Below are positions 11,201 through 22,500 of a DNA stretch of 64,000 nt, one piece after another; within the stretch, counting starts at the first letter, position 1; each line of letters opens with the position of its first letter. The stretch comes from Basidiobolus meristosporus CBS 931.73 (lineage: Eukaryota > Basidiobolomycota > Basidiobolomycetes > Basidiobolales > Basidiobolaceae): positions 62,001-126,000 of the forward strand of contig MCFE01000156.1 in NCBI GenBank assembly GCA_002104905.1, given 5' to 3'. The notes under the pieces were generated by a model. It made no database searches, had not been told where the DNA came from, and saw only the letters and a program-made list of their open reading frames with translations. The position numbers and the translations under genes are program-made.

Positions 11201-12392
11201 CCTGTAGGTCTTCTTCATAGTCATTGATCTTCATTCTTACTGGCTGGGTAATACGGTTGATTATGTGGGAGTTCCCATCTGCTGTGGAGACTGAAGTTGA
11301 TTTGGTAGGTTCCGAGTTGATTCCAGCTTTCAAAGCAAATTGCTCTGACATGTACTCATGCGATGCTCCTGAGTCAATCATGATCTTGGCAGGTACTCCA
11401 TTGATTGCTCCATTCAGGTACAATAACTTCCCTGAGTTTGAAGTCATTTGGGACAAGTACTCTTCTGTCATATGGAAGGTGAGTTCCGAGTCTTCTTCAA
11501 GCTCATCTTCCTCATTATTATGTTCATGGGATTCAATATGGTTGAAGGTTCTTGTTGGCTGGTGTCCATTTCTTCTATGAGGGCAGTATTTTGCAATATG
11601 TCCCTGCTGGTGGCAATTAAAGCAAAGTCCTCTCTTCTTGCATTCTTCTGAGGAGGGATTCTTCTGCATAGCGTCTATTTCCATTGGTACTGCTTCTGAT
11701 TGTCTTCTTTCATAATGATTATAGCCTTTCTGACTAGTCACTGTAGGCTTCCCAACTCCAAACATAGCTGAGTCATAGTCAATGGCAATCTTGATGGCTT
11801 CTTCAATAGTCTGAGGTCTTCGGTAATTGACTTCCTTGCGAGTTCTTTCTTTCAACCCATCAATAAAGTATTCAACTTGATCCAAGGGGTCCATTCTTTC
11901 AATTTGTCCAAGTAGACATCTGTACTCATAGATGTATTCTTGCACCATTCCTTTCTGTCTGAGTGTCTTTAACTTCCTTCTTAGTAGTGTCTGCTGGTGT
12001 GGAGGTTCAAAAGCATCCTGAATTTCCGACACAAACTCATCCCAGGTAGAGATTGTAGAGCATCCCATCATAGTAGCTGACCTGATCTTGTTGTGGTACC
12101 ACTGTAAAGCTGCATCTGCCAGGTAAGAAGCTGCATAATGCAACTTGCTCTCTGGAGCAATTCCTTTAGCTTTAAAAGCTTCTTCAATCTGAAAGAGCCA
12201 AGTTCCCAGGTTTTCATTGACTCTGCCATGGTACCGGTTGACCTTCACACTAAAGTTGCTCTTGATAGGGCTTTGCTGGCTCTGAGCCATGGTAGTCATT
12301 CCTTGTTGCTGTTGGCTGAGGATCTGGAGTAGCTGTTGCTGTTGGGCCAGGATTTGCTGCATGGCATTCTTCCATTCTTGATTGTCCGACAT
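8259..12392 (-). CDS. Gypsy-1 Gag-Pol polyprotein, intact
   Basis: One uninterrupted frame of 1,377 residues. Gag covers residues 1 to about 255, with a zinc knuckle [14 protein letters not shown] at 257-270. An aspartic protease has its DSGAS active site at 340-344. Reverse transcriptase spans about 545-735 with the YLDD box at 680-683. RNase H spans about 815-945 ([10 protein letters not shown]). Integrase has an HHCC zinc site (H1021, H1026, C1056, C1059) and the catalytic triad D1087, D1147, E1183 with exact D-35-E spacing. A GPF motif follows at about 1,317. The order PR-RT-RH-IN defines Ty3/gypsy. Gag and Pol are fused in one frame with no visible shift signal. The start is the first ATG after the primer-binding site and is shared with the sister copy. 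Every catalytic residue I can check is present. Confidence 0.96.
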   Translation of the reverse strand: MSDNQEWKNAMQQILAQQQQLLQILSQQQQGMTTMAQSQQSPIKSNFSVKVNRYHGRVNENLGTWLFQIEEAFKAKGIAPESKLHYAASYLADAALQWYHNKIRSATMMGCSTISTWDEFVSEIQDAFEPPHQQTLLRRKLKTLRQKGMVQEYIYEYRCLLGQIERMDPLDQVEYFIDGLKERTRKEVNYRRPQTIEEAIKIAIDYDSAMFGVGKPTVTSQKGYNHYERRQSEAVPMEIDAMQKNPSSEECKKRGLCFNCHQQGHIAKYCPHRRNGHQPTRTFNHIESHEHNNEEDELEEDSELTFHMTEEYLSQMTSNSGKLLYLNGAINGVPAKIMIDSGASHEYMSEQFALKAGINSEPTKSTSVSTADGNSHIINRITQPVRMKINDYEEDLQAYIFGNCKFDLVLGKTWLFCRNPSINWRTHATQIQKDNKTYELLPARLDFNLVNSSVCETSELSKTQFCRALRKGTQMFLMAVLQEDSSIPAPQQVQTLLKKYSDVFPDELVSLPPVRDVDHAIDTGDSPPVSKTPYRMSPLELEEMKKQIDQLLEQGYIRPSKSPWGAPVLFVKKKDGTLRMCIDYRALNSVTVKNKYPIPRIDELLDQLNGATIFSKIDLMSGYNQIRVKPEDIPKTAFRTRYGHYEYLVMSFGLTNAPATFMTLMQTVFQEYLDKFVIIYLDDILIYSKTEKDHMVHIEKVLKKLRENKLYGKLAKCEFFKEHVEYLGHIVTSTGVTLDPKKVEVIKNLKQPHSISELRSFLGMVSYYRRFVKSFASIAAPLTDILKKENTYKWDIACETAFQTLKNELAKLPSLRIPDFRKEFTLCTDASDYAIGGVLSQEHEGKDYPVAFESKKLNSAEQNYPVHEKEMLAIIHCLKTWRCYIEGVKCTVKTDHASLKYIFTQKVLSRRMTRWSEYIQQFDLEIVYCPGKNNTVADALSRLDQVAQLNLVHESDWPSLLPKYLEDQAIPNEVDEDIKKIIRDEASKFVVQDETLYRIVDGSPIAYCPYVARLDLIHKLHNGYGHLGIEGTYSLVKARAWWPRMKQDIEKLVKTCPNCQINQGQPQRIAELFPLEPVRPFERWGIDFIGRLPTTRKCNRWILVAIDHATKWPVAKAVPIASEQEVASFIYHEILMKFGCPVEILSDRGANFMAKTLEAYLEMQQIRHLKTSAYHPRTNGVTERFNGLFGKMLTKYANGVVSRWDEYIDQALFACRVRVHNTTQQSPFYLVYGCEPRIPGDLTQPKLTDALEDELSQPSRHQQLEQRRQEAQTKVSQSAEKMKQRFDKTIAPEALTVGNFVLLRNNTRKKFEPQWTGPFKIIRECPFATYQLVDKQGNIREDLVHRDRLKLARLADNTEPSRYWYHKKRDSGELSQL

Positions 12393-12438
12393 CTTGAGGG
12401 TGTTTTCTTCTTTCTTCAGGAGGGAGGTTTCTGGTTAT

Positions 12439-12449
12439 CGCTGCTACCA
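12439..12449 (-). promoter_or_regulatory. Gypsy-1 primer-binding site
   Basis: One base inside the 5' LTR the minus strand reads TGGTAGCAGCG, complementary to a tRNA 3' end CGCTGCTACCA. This resembles the acceptor end of eukaryotic initiator methionine tRNA. The sister copy has the same site at 19,540-19,550. The tRNA assignment is inference. Confidence 0.75.
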
Positions 12450-12450
12450 A

Positions 12451-12818
12451 TGTTACAAGTCTTGGTATAAGAGTTGTAGAGGAATAGGGAGTTTAGCTAG
12501 TATTGTATTCACTAAAACTTGAACTGATTTTTATTGAGGTTCCAGCAGCTCCTTATATACATTTTGCCAGATCAATTGCTGACTAATTGTATTTCCTAAT
12601 GTAGGTTGTGGCTGATGACTCATTTGATTGCATCATCATCACCCAATAAGATCCTACTTAATATATCTTTTTCTGTCTGATAAGGATCTGCTGATTCATT
12701 TGCTGACTAATGCTACTGATTTCATAGATAATACTGATATACTGATAACCTAAACATATACTAATTGATTTGACTAAAAACTGATCTAACTTAAACATTC
12801 AAGCGGCAGATCATAACA
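12451..12818 (-). repeat. Gypsy-1 5' LTR
   Basis: This is the upstream LTR of the complete element, identical to 7,881-8,248. It would carry the promoter and the RNA start. A TATATAAGGAGC box on the minus strand lies in its middle and may be the TATA element. Confidence 0.95.
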
Positions 12819-13820
12819 GAGGAACACTATACAGTTTTTGAAGCACAGTAGCAGTGCCCAAAGATAAAGCTCACAGAAGAGCCTATCACAGCAATGGGAG
12901 GGAGACAATATGGTGCTTGTTCCAAAGCCTAAAAATCAAAAACATTGAGGATCTGTGAAGCAGTTTAGTGCAATAACAAAGAGTGGGCTACTGTTCAGGC
13001 GGCCATCTGAAGGCTAGGATGCCATCACCTTAAGACCAGCATACCATGGGTTCATGGGGAACTCCAGGCCAAGCAGAATGTGCTTAACTTGTTCCATGAG
13101 CATTATCCGTAGATGAGTTTACAGAAAAAGGCAAATAGTCTACTGCAGCCTCCATGCACTCCATTGTTGACAGAATGGATATCCTATCATCAGATAAGGC
13201 AACAATATCAAGTGCTTGTATGACTATCACAATTCCTTCAGTGGAATTCTGGAATAGTAATAGGCAAACCAAGAGGTTGCAGCATTTCTTCAAGAGCAGT
13301 GCTCAAAAATGCACTTTAATAGTGCAAGGATTTATTGCAAAGACTGGTATATGAGGTGCTGGACTTAATGCTAGTGTAAGGTATAGGGCCTTGTATAGGT
13401 CAATATGATTGGCAATTGAGGCAAAATTGAAGTTTCAGCAGAAATAAATCAATATATCCAAATGAAAAGTAAGAGAATTGTTTGGGTCAAGAAGTAAGGT
13501 ATGTGAAAAAGAGGCAATAGCCAATCAATGTACACAAATATAGAAGGTTATTGAGTGTCTAGGATTAGAAAGTGAGCAAATTGGCAGGCAATCAATCAAA
13601 ACCACTTGTATGGTGTTGTGATGTGAAATTTTGACCAAGTCTTTTGTGAAATATGGGGTGTGATTATTTTTCAACAGCCTCTGCACAGTGTCCTAATGGG
13701 AACAGTACCTCTTAGTCACATGATTTTAAATATGTGGCAGCCTTTTGACAGGATCTTTACAATAATTTCTCATATCAAAAGTAAAATTCTACTTTTACAT
13801 TCACTAAATCATTAAGAGAA

Positions 13821-15615
13821 TGCTAATGTAAAAATTTGCAATTCTACTTAATATAAGACTTGTTCAATCATTCCAGCTGATCATAGTGCCCAATAGTGTC
13901 ATAGCATGCCAGATGGTGCCATACAGTGCCAATTTGGGATCAAAATTGACGTGTACATGAACCTATAATATCAAATTAATAACAAAATATACAGCACTTT
14001 GTGGCACTATGATCAATGGCACAATGGAACAAGTCTATTCACCTAACCTAGTCTCTTAGATCATTACCTTCAAGTCCCAGAGAATACTGACCAAACTCTT
14101 TGTCAGGATTTACTTAGAATATGTTAACCAAAAAACTAAGTACCCAAAACATGAAAATTCTCAAAGTTGTCCAAACAGCCCCAAACTTTGCACACATGCT
14201 CTTGGGACCTTCCTTAATCTATACTATGTGCTTGTTATGCCAGGATTATGTAAAGTATCAATACTACTTTCACGTTCAATATAACAATATGTGAAAACCG
14301 CATAATCCACTTGACCTCCTAAATCACTTCCAATATCTCCAAGACTCTTACAACAGGCTATGAGCCCCAACCTCTCACTCTCTTCAATGTCTACTACTGC
14401 TATTACCGGAACTTTTCTCTCTGCTGAAAAGTTAGATGGATCTGACTACCAGGTGTGGAGAGTGAAGATGAAGATGCTGCTAGTTTCAGGGCCTTGTATC
14501 AGCCCTAGAGTCCAGAACTGAGGATTTGACCTTAAATTACGTATATGGAAGGCTCCTGGATGAAGAATTAAGAAAATCAAGCACAAATATGAAGGAATAA
14601 AAGAATGTTTTAATCAGCAATGAAAACCAACAAAGGGGATACCCAAGACATTACAAAGGCAATAGCAACCTGTTTTGCAACTACTGCAAAAGGAAAGGGC
14701 ACACATTATACCTATGTTTCATAAAGAGAGATAATCAGCAAAAGAAGCCTGAATATGGAAATGTGGCAATAATTGAGGATGCACTATTCCTATCTGCACT
14801 AAGTATGGCCACAAACAAGAATTCTCAGATGTGGTATATTGACTCTGCAGCTTCTCAACACTCTACACACCAAAAAGAACTTTTACCCACTATCAAAAAA
14901 CTCCAAACAAGAAGGTGTCATAGGCAACAATAGAGCACTTACTGCAGTCAGAGAAGGAACTATCCAAGTAAACCTTAGAAGCAGTGAAGAACGCCATACA
15001 CTGACCTTTAAAGAAGTACTCTTTGTACCAGAAATAGCCAAGTACCTACTTTCTGTAAGCAAGGTCACTGCAGAAGGACTCTGTTTCAACTTTGACAATT
15101 CTGGAAGCAAGATCACTGATCAAAATGGTGCCCATGTTAATTTGGGTATCAGATATTAAAATCTATACAAGTTGACTTATATTCCAGCATATTTGGAAGC
15201 CAATATAAGTGAAGTATATGAAGAGACTCCAATGCTTTGGCACAGGAGATTTGGACACATCAAACTGAATATTTGGGCAAAATGATCAAAGATCAGCTAA
15301 TTTCCGGAGTAAGTATTGATCCCCCATCTAATTTGAAGCACTATGAAGCCTGCATATATGAGAAACAAGACAGACAGCTGTTCAGGAGCTCTGGACTAAT
15401 CAAAACTAAGAAAATATTATATCTAATCCACTCAGATCTATGTAGACCTATGAAAATATATCCTTGGGCAGCACAAAGTATTTAATCACTTTTATTGATG
15501 ATTATACAGGATGAACATGGATCTATTTCATGGAGGGAATAGAAAAGCCCTATCTAAGCTCAGGGGGTTTAGAGCCATGGTAGAGAGAGAAACTAGTGAA
15601 AAAATCTAGAAAATA
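13821..15615 (+). mobile_element. Ty1/copia element copy 1, truncated
   Basis: The 5' LTR runs 13,821-14,355 and is lengthened by a 179-bp MITE. The internal part then gives Gag (MSTTAITG-like start near 14,390), with a deletion of about 400 bp in the middle of gag at about 14,505. Next come a zinc knuckle, a protease segment with the catalytic DSAAS still present (near 14,840), a GAG-pre-integrase region and the start of integrase. Frame is lost several times; open pieces lie at 14,839-15,159 and 15,237-15,485. At 15,616 the copia sequence stops at the terminal motif of a Harbinger-type element. The rest of pol and the 3' LTR are missing. Confidence 0.8.
13857..14035. mobile_element. MITE with Harbinger-like ends, 179 bp
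   Basis: The element begins GACTTGTTC and ends GAACAAGTC. The terminal inverted repeats extend inward about 30 bp with an indel, including the shared block TGATCATAGTGCC. It has no coding capacity. Comparison with intact copia LTRs (for example at 44,191 and 55,098) shows it splits the sequence between CTACTTAATAT and ATTCACCTAAC, so it is an insertion into the LTR. Its end motif matches the foldback element at 4,220 and the sequence beside the Harbinger transposase at 15,616. Confidence 0.82.
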
Positions 15616-16660
15616 GACTTGTTCTATTGGATAGTGCCACAGAGTGCCAGCCTGTTTATAGTGCCAGATCGATCTGGCACCCTACTACACTATCTGGCAC
15701 TATAATTTCTACCATGATGCCAGTGGTATGATACAGTTACAGGTAATTTTACTCAATCATACTTATGTTGCTCAGAATAGTGCTTTCCTTGCTTTATTTA
15801 CCTGTTATAGTGCTCCAGACACATTTCTCTCAGTAGATCTCTTCTTGTATAAGCATACTGTGCAATAATAGGTATCTTGACTATTTTACCTATTCTGCCG
15901 TTTTCTCCTATATATGACTTTCCTCTGTATTTACCTGCCAATATGCTGAATCTCTTCAGATATCCAAATATATGCTCTACCCTCACTTTGAAATGATTAA
16001 ATATCTCATTGTAGAGCTTTGCTTCCTGCTAAGCATACCAATCCTTGGCTTCCTATAAGCTGTAATACATCTTAATCTGTGACAATCCACTCCTATATAG
16101 GCTAAGTCTACCATACATTTCTCCCCTCTACTGAATTCAGGATGATTCTCTACCCAGAGTGCTTTGTCAGGCCTACTTCCAGCAGATGGCCCACTAAACC
16201 AGATGATGTTACCCTCAATGTGAGAAAGTGCTTGAAACTTTACACAGTGTGCCTTGTACCTGCCAGAATAAAAGTGCCTCTGCCCTCTAGAAGGTCTGTT
16301 AATCCTCACTTGGAAGGTATTCAAAATACTCCTGATATGGAACCTGTTGCTGAACACTCTGGGATATGGAAGTCTATTGGAGCTTCTGAGCCTAGTATTC
16401 CAAGCTTGCTCTAAGTCATTCATACCCTCTGCAAGGTGGTTCTCCATTGCTGTCAGCTGGGAATGAAAGCTTCTAGGACTTTTGTTGCCATGGATGGTGG
16501 GATGAAACCTTGTGGGGCAATAGTTCTTGATATAGCAGAGAAGCTTAACAAGGGATCTCCTTGACTAGATTGGGGTAGATGGTCCACAGTACTTGGAATA
16601 GGTCTCCTCTAGTGTGTCAAAAGAAATCCAGTTGTAGTGATGGGATCAATGAGAAAAGAC
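15616..16660 (-). mobile_element. PIF/Harbinger-type DNA transposon, incomplete
   Basis: The left end at 15,616 begins GACTTGTTCTATTGG and interrupts the copia copy 1 integrase sequence. Behind it lies a transposase pseudogene on the minus strand. I could not find the matching right end in the following 3 kb, nor the resumption of copia integrase, so the right side has been lost or rearranged. The right limit given here is where recognisable transposase coding fades. Confidence 0.65.
15798..16660 (-). pseudogene. Harbinger (DDE_Tnp_4) transposase, frameshifted
   Basis: The minus strand at 15,983-16,447 encodes GQRHFYSGRYKAHCVKFQALSHIEGNIIWFSGPSAGSRPD in part, then EKCMVDLAYIGVDC, the typical DDE_Tnp_4 core in which one catalytic Asp lies in the D-x-A-Y-I-G block. 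The frame then shifts, and 15,798-15,986 continues with RVEHIFGYLKRFSILAGKYRG, the family's usual third-acid region (E in VEH). Upstream of 16,447 readable but broken codons continue to about 16,660 (KYCGPSTP, KNYCPTRFHPTIHGN). The first catalytic residue region reads differently from consensus, and at least one frameshift plus upstream stops make it non-functional. Confidence 0.8.
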
Positions 16661-17390
16661 CATTCAGATGAGTAAGTCATATTAAAATTGGTGGATGATT
16701 GTATGGAAGTAGTTTGAATGGATTTGGCGCAATCTGCATTATTGATCTGATTTTTAATGCATTATGATTAGATATCCATCAATTGCCATGTAGCCCATCA
16801 TTATGTCGCAAAAATCATCTGCAACAATGCCTTGGCACTTTTATTGATGCTTTACTCATAGGTTTATAATCAAATTGGAAATCTGCAATTGATGTGATCT
16901 GATCCGTGTCAATGCAATCCAAGATGCATCATGCATTATATATGCAAAATTTAACAATCACATTATTTTTCATATATATATCATAGAAGACCAGGTTGAT
17001 GCCAATATATTGCTGTATAAGTATCCAAGTCCTTTGCTATGGTCCCCATACCAAGTCTCAACTCATCTTTAGTATAACCCAGACAAAACCCATCCCCCTG
17101 CTCACAAGCATGGTCTGGACCGGAAAAGTTGATGTTGAATCCGTTTGAGTTCTTGCCAAATAATTTTAGTATGGCACAAGTGTCAATGATGAGCCTTCAT
17201 ACAGATATTTGGGCACTACTGATTAATCTAGCAGAACTATATACCTCAGAGAGTTGACAAAGATGGATGAATTTGAGTAGAAAGCAGTTGTATAAGTTCT
17301 ACATCAAGATGCCAGCCAATGTATGTAAGCAGATATATAACAAGACAAGTATTGAAATCAAGAATTAGCTGAGAGTGAGGGGATTTAATG
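16661..17390. other. Unassigned AT-rich stretch
   Basis: About 730 bp between the Harbinger remnant and repeat R3. It has no convincing reading frame and no match elsewhere in the window. It may hold the lost right part of the Harbinger element or the upstream part of R3. Confidence 0.4.
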
Positions 17391-18700
17391 AAGAAGCTGC
17401 CCAGGACAATTTTGCTTGCAATTTGCACAGTACAGGCCAGATGCATCTATTTATGCCTTGACTTTGGGAACCAAAGCAATTTTGAATGAGTTTTTGCCTC
17501 AGATCACTAATGTGCTACGTGATATATTAGTAGAGCTAAGTAGCTTCCAAGAGCAATTTACACAGGACTCATCCAGGCAACAGCTCAAAAGTATCAGACA
17601 GAAGGTAAGTGAATACCTCAAGGAATCAGATGGTGAGCTTCAGGAGGAAGAATATAGACCGCAAGCAACATTTTCCAGATTGTGCCAGCACGCCTTGCTG
17701 GATTCCTTACCATCTCTTGCAACCACAGCGTGCTGGCACATGTCAGTCCAGACTATACCAACACCCTTTACCAGAGTGCCCTGCATCAAGTCAACATGCC
17801 TTGAGTCAACGCGCATCAGGTTAATGCGCGCACTTCAGAGCAAAACTACCAGAACATGCCAAACTGCTCATTTAGACGCAAGTCCATTGGAGCAGACCAA
17901 GACACATCAACATGCAGCATCACATCAAATTCATCCAAGGGCCATCTCAATGTGTCAAGTAGCACCTGCACATGCCATTTTGCCTGACCATCAGCAAGTT
18001 ACTTCTGGTGAACTGACTGATGATGACCAACATGAAGTGCCTCAACCACCAGGGCCCTTGGCAGGTAAAAGAACGTGTCAGAGCATGGCACTCCAGGCCG
18101 GTTCAGTTGGTTCAGTTGGAGCAATTCAGCGCGGCCAAGCTGCAGCATTGCACTCATCAATTAGGAGGCAAAATACTGACTACAAATACACAAGTAGCCA
18201 AGATGATAGTCAGCAAGGAAGTAGTATAGTTGTGCAAAGTGAGTCACTACCAAATGCTTCAGTAGTAGACCTGTGAGAAAAAAACCCAGGACAAGATGAT
18301 GCAATTGCTTTGAGTTGCTATTATTTGTAGTGATCCCAACAACGCATTTTTTTTGCGATCCAAATTGAGCCATAGCAAATCAGTGATCATCAAATTTGTG
18401 ATGTAAGTAATATCAAGGTTATCTCACATTTGAGACAGAACCTCTATAAATAAATACCCTGCATATATATACATCATCTGTAATACCAGTGCAGCTATTG
18501 GATCTGTTTTGCGCATACCCAATTGCTTGCATGCTAGCTATGACACCTTGTCCAATCACTAGGATCAGGGATGTACTTACTCAATGGGCAAAATAGGTTA
18601 TTTGATGGCAAATCAGGTAGCTTGTTTAGTAGTTAATGAGCCAACTGGGGGCTGCCAGCTTCAGGATGCTTTTGGACCAACTATTGTTGCAGTCTTTTAG
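17391..18700 (+). repeat. Repeat R3, copy 2, with a 286-codon open frame
   Basis: From about 17,980 to 18,700 it matches R3 copy 1 (1,975-2,698, opposite strand). The open frame runs through 17,416-18,276 but has no in-frame ATG near its beginning; the first usable codon is a TTG and a TGA lies just upstream at 17,389. It is therefore probably the 3' part of a longer decayed gene or an exon. Residues 10-75 look helical (ILNEFLPQITNVLRDILVEL...). The remainder is rich in Q, H, S and T with CQ/CL repeats. I do not recognise the family. Confidence 0.5.
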
Positions 18701-19170
18701 TGCTCTATAACTATTTAAAGTGGATCCAACTGGCCAGGACATCCAATTGTCTTGTATGGCAAGAAATTTGACAGTATTGAGATGGCCTCACAGCAAGACT
18801 CTGATGGCATTGTATTGGCAGTATGACAGCCTACTGCTGGTTCTATATAATGCTACCATACCAGTTTATCAAATGGTATCTCCTTTTTCTACCTCCCCTT
18901 GTGCAATTCATATATTCTACTGTAGAATCACCCTTCTTTATTTGCTTACCCAGTATTACCTTGGGTATTCCACATATAGTTTGAATCAAAAAGAACTATG
19001 GCTTCCTGCTTACTAACCTCTAAAAATGTGCTCACCTACCACAATTGACATACTCCTATCTCCTCTACATTACGGCTTTTTAGTGTGAAACTTGGAAAGT
19101 GGCCATATACCTTGTACTGCTGGTAACATATACATCTTGCATACATATGCTTGGTTGTTGCCACTTCTGC

Positions 19171-19538
19171 TGTTATGATCTGCCGCTTAAATAATTAAAC
19201 TAGATCAGTTTTTAGTCAAATCAATTAGTATATGTTTAGGTTATCAGTATATCAGTATTATCTATGAAATCAGTAGCATTAGTCAGCAAATGAATCAGCA
19301 GATCCTTATCAGACAGAAATAGATATATTAAGTAGGATCTTATAGGGTGATGATGATGCAATCAAATGAGTCATCAGCCACAACCTACATTAGGAAATAC
19401 AATTAGTCAGCAGTTGATCTGGCAAAATGTATATAAGGAGCTGCTGGAACCTCAATAAAAATCAGTTCAAGTTTTAGTGAATACAATGCTAGCTAAACTC
19501 CCTATTCCTCTACAACTCTTATACCAAGACTTGTAACA
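19171..19538 (+). repeat. Gypsy-2 5' LTR
   Basis: The LTR has TGTTATGATC...TTGTAACA ends. It differs from the 3' LTR near its start (CCGCTTAAATAATTAAAC against CTGCTTGAATGTTTAGGT) and at scattered bases such as ATAGGG/ATTGGG. The primer-binding site TGGTAGCAGCG follows at 19,540-19,550. Confidence 0.93.
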
Positions 19539-19596
19539 TTGGTAGCAGCGATAACCAGAAACCTCCCTCCTGAAGAAAGAAGAAACCACCCTCAAG

Positions 19597-22500
19597 ATGT
19601 AGGACAATCAAGAATGGAAGAATGCCATGTAACAAATCCTGGCCCAACAACAACCGTTACTCCAGATCCTCAGCCAACAGCAACAAGGAATGTCTACCAT
19701 GGCTCAGAGCCAGCAAAGCCCTGTCAAGAGCAACTTTAGTGTGAAGGTCAACCAGTACTATGACAGAGTCAATGAAAACCTGGGAACTTGGCTCTTCCAG
19801 ATTGAAGAAGCTTTTAAAGCTAAAGGAATTGCTCCAGAAAGCAAGTTGCATTATGCAGTTTCTTACCTGGCAGATGCAGACTTACAGTGGTGCCACAACA
19901 AGATCAGGTCAGCCACTATGATGGGATGCTCCACAATCTCTACCTGGGATGAGTTTGTGTCGGAAATTCAGGATGCTTTTGAACCTCCACACCAGCAGAC
20001 ACTACTAAGAAGGAAGTTAAAGACACTCAGACAGAAAGGAATGGTGCAAGAATACATCTATGAGTACAGATGTCTACTTGAACAAATTGAAAGAATGGAC
20101 CCCCTGGATCAAGTTGAATACTTTATTGATGGGTTGAAAGAAAGAACTTGCAAGGAAGTCAATTACCAAAGACCTCAGACTATTGAAGAAGCCATCAAGA
20201 TTGCCATTGACTATGACTCAGCTATGTTTGGAGTTGGGAAGCCTACAGTGACTAATCAGCAAGGCTACAATCATTATGAAAGAAGACAATCAGAAGCAGT
20301 ACCAATGGAAATAGACACTATGCAGAAGAATCCCTCCTCAGAAGAATGCAAGAAGAGAGGACTTTGCTTCAATTGCCACCAGCAGGGACATGTTGCAAAG
20401 TACTGCCCTCAGCAAAGAATTGGACATCAGCCAACAAGAACCTTCAGCCATATTGAGTCCCATTAGCACAGTAATGTGGAAGATGAGCTTGAAGAAGACT
20501 CAGAACCCATCTTCCACATGACAGAAGAATACCTATCCCAGATGACCTCAAACTCAGGAAAGCTATTATACTTGAATGGAGCAAGCAATGGAGTACCTGC
20601 CAAGATCATGATTGACTCAGGAGCATTGCATGAGTACATGTCAGAGCAATTTGCTTTGAAAGCTGGAATCAACTTGGAACCTACCAAATCAACTTCAGTC
20701 TCCACAGCTGATGGGAACTCCCACATAATCAACCGTATTACTCAGCCAGTAAGAATGAAGATCAATGACTATGAAGAAGACCTACAGGCTTATATATTTG
20801 GGAACTGCAAGTTTGACCTTGTACTTGGAAAAACCTGGCTATTTTGTTGTAATCCATCAATCAACTGGAGAACCCATGCTACTCAGATCCAAAAAGAAAA
20901 CAAGACCTATGAGCTATTACCTGCCAGGCTGGATTTCAACTTGGTCAATTCCAGTGTGTGTGAGAGAAGTGAACTTAGCAAGACCCAGTTCTGTAGAGCA
21001 CTTAGAAAAGGTACCAAGATGTTCCTCATGGTGGTATCACAGGAGGATTCCTCTACCCCAGCACCCCAGCAGGTCCAGACTCTCTTGAAGAAATATTCAG
21101 ACGTGTTTCCAGATGAGCTTGTAAGCCTACCACCAGTCAGAGACGTGGATCATGCCATTGACACAGGAAATAGCCCTCCAGTGAGCAAGACACCTTACAG
21201 AATGAGTCCATTGGAATTGGAGGAAATGAAGAGATAAATTGATCAGCTATTGGAGCAAGGATACATCAGGCCCAGCAAGTCACCCTGGAGAGCACCAGTG
21301 CTTTTTGTGAAAAAGAAGGATGAAACACTTAGGATGTGCAGTAACTACAGAGCCCTGAACTCCGTCACCATCAAGAATAAGTACCCCATACCTTGGATTG
21401 ATGAGCTTTTGGACCAACTTAATGGAGCCACTATTTTCAGCAAGATTGACCTCATGTCAGAATACAACCAAATTAGGGTGAAACCAGAAGATATTCCTAA
21501 GACAGCATTTAGGACCAGATATGGACATTATGAGTACTTAGTCATGAGTTTTGGCCTCACTAATGCCCCTGCAACATTCATGATGCTGATGCAGACTGTC
21601 TTTCAGGAGTACTTAGACAAGTTTGTGATAATCTACCTGGATGACATATTGATATACAGCAAGACAGAAGAGGATCACATAGTGCACATTGAAAAGGTCT
21701 TGGAGAAGCTAAGAGAGGACAAGCTATATGGCAAGCTAGCCAAGTGTGAATTCTTCACGGAGCACATTGAATACCTGGGACACATAGTGACTAGCACAGG
21801 AGTGACCTTAGACCCTAAGAAGGTTGAAGTTATCAAGAATTTGAAGCAGCCCCATAGCATATCAGAACTCAGATCCTTCCTTGGAATGGTTTCCTACTAT
21901 TGGAGATTTGTCAAGTCATTTGCAAGTATTGCAGCCCCTTTAACTGATATCCTCAAGAAAGACAATGCCTACAAGTGGGACATAGCTTGTGAGACTGCCT
22001 TCCAGATGCTCAAGAATGAACTTGCTAAGCTGCCAAGCTTAAGAATACCAGACTTCAGAAAAGAGTTCACTCTGTGCACAGATGCTTCAGATTATGCAAT
22101 TGGTGGAGTGCTGAGCCAAGAACACAAGGAAAAGGACTACCCTGTTGCCTCTGAATCCAAGAAACTGAACTCAGCAGAACAAAACTATCCAGTCCATGAG
22201 AAGGAGATGCTTGCTATAATACACTGTTTGAAGACATGGAGATGCTATATTGAAGGAGTCAAATGCACTGTGAAGACTGATCATGCCTCCCTCAAGTATA
22301 TATTTACTCAGAAGGTACTCTCTAGAAGAATGACAATATGGAGTGAATACATTCAGCAATTTGACCTGGAGATTGTCTACTGCCCTGGAAAAAACAACAC
22401 GGTTGCTGATGCCTTATCAAGATTAGATCAAGTTGCACAACTCAACTTGGTGCATGAATCAGATTGGCCTAGCCTATTACCAAAGTACTTGGAGGACCAA

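Larger units (their letters stand above)
7881..12818 (-). mobile_element. Ty3/gypsy retrotransposon gypsy-1, complete
   Basis: The element is 4,938 bp with two 368-bp LTRs (7,881-8,248 and 12,451-12,818) that are identical by line-by-line reading. It is flanked by a 4-bp target duplication, GAGG (7,877-7,880 and 12,819-12,822). Reading on the minus strand: 5' LTR, primer-binding site, one open gag-pol frame, purine tract, 3' LTR. It sits inside the accessory gene of CACTA copy C. Identical LTRs and an unbroken frame mean the insertion is recent; it looks competent for transposition. No chromodomain is seen. Confidence 0.95.
6978..13820 (+). mobile_element. CACTA transposon copy C, split by gypsy-1
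   Basis: Copy C consists of 6,978-7,880 and 12,819-13,820, the two flanks of the gypsy-1 insertion. Joined across the 4-bp duplication they align with copy D from 26,290 onward. The accessory gene has a large internal deletion near 13,110 relative to copy D. The right end stops at a copia LTR fragment, at the same sequence (AATAATTTCTCA then CAAAAGTA) at which copy D stops. No transposase catalytic region is left. Confidence 0.72.
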
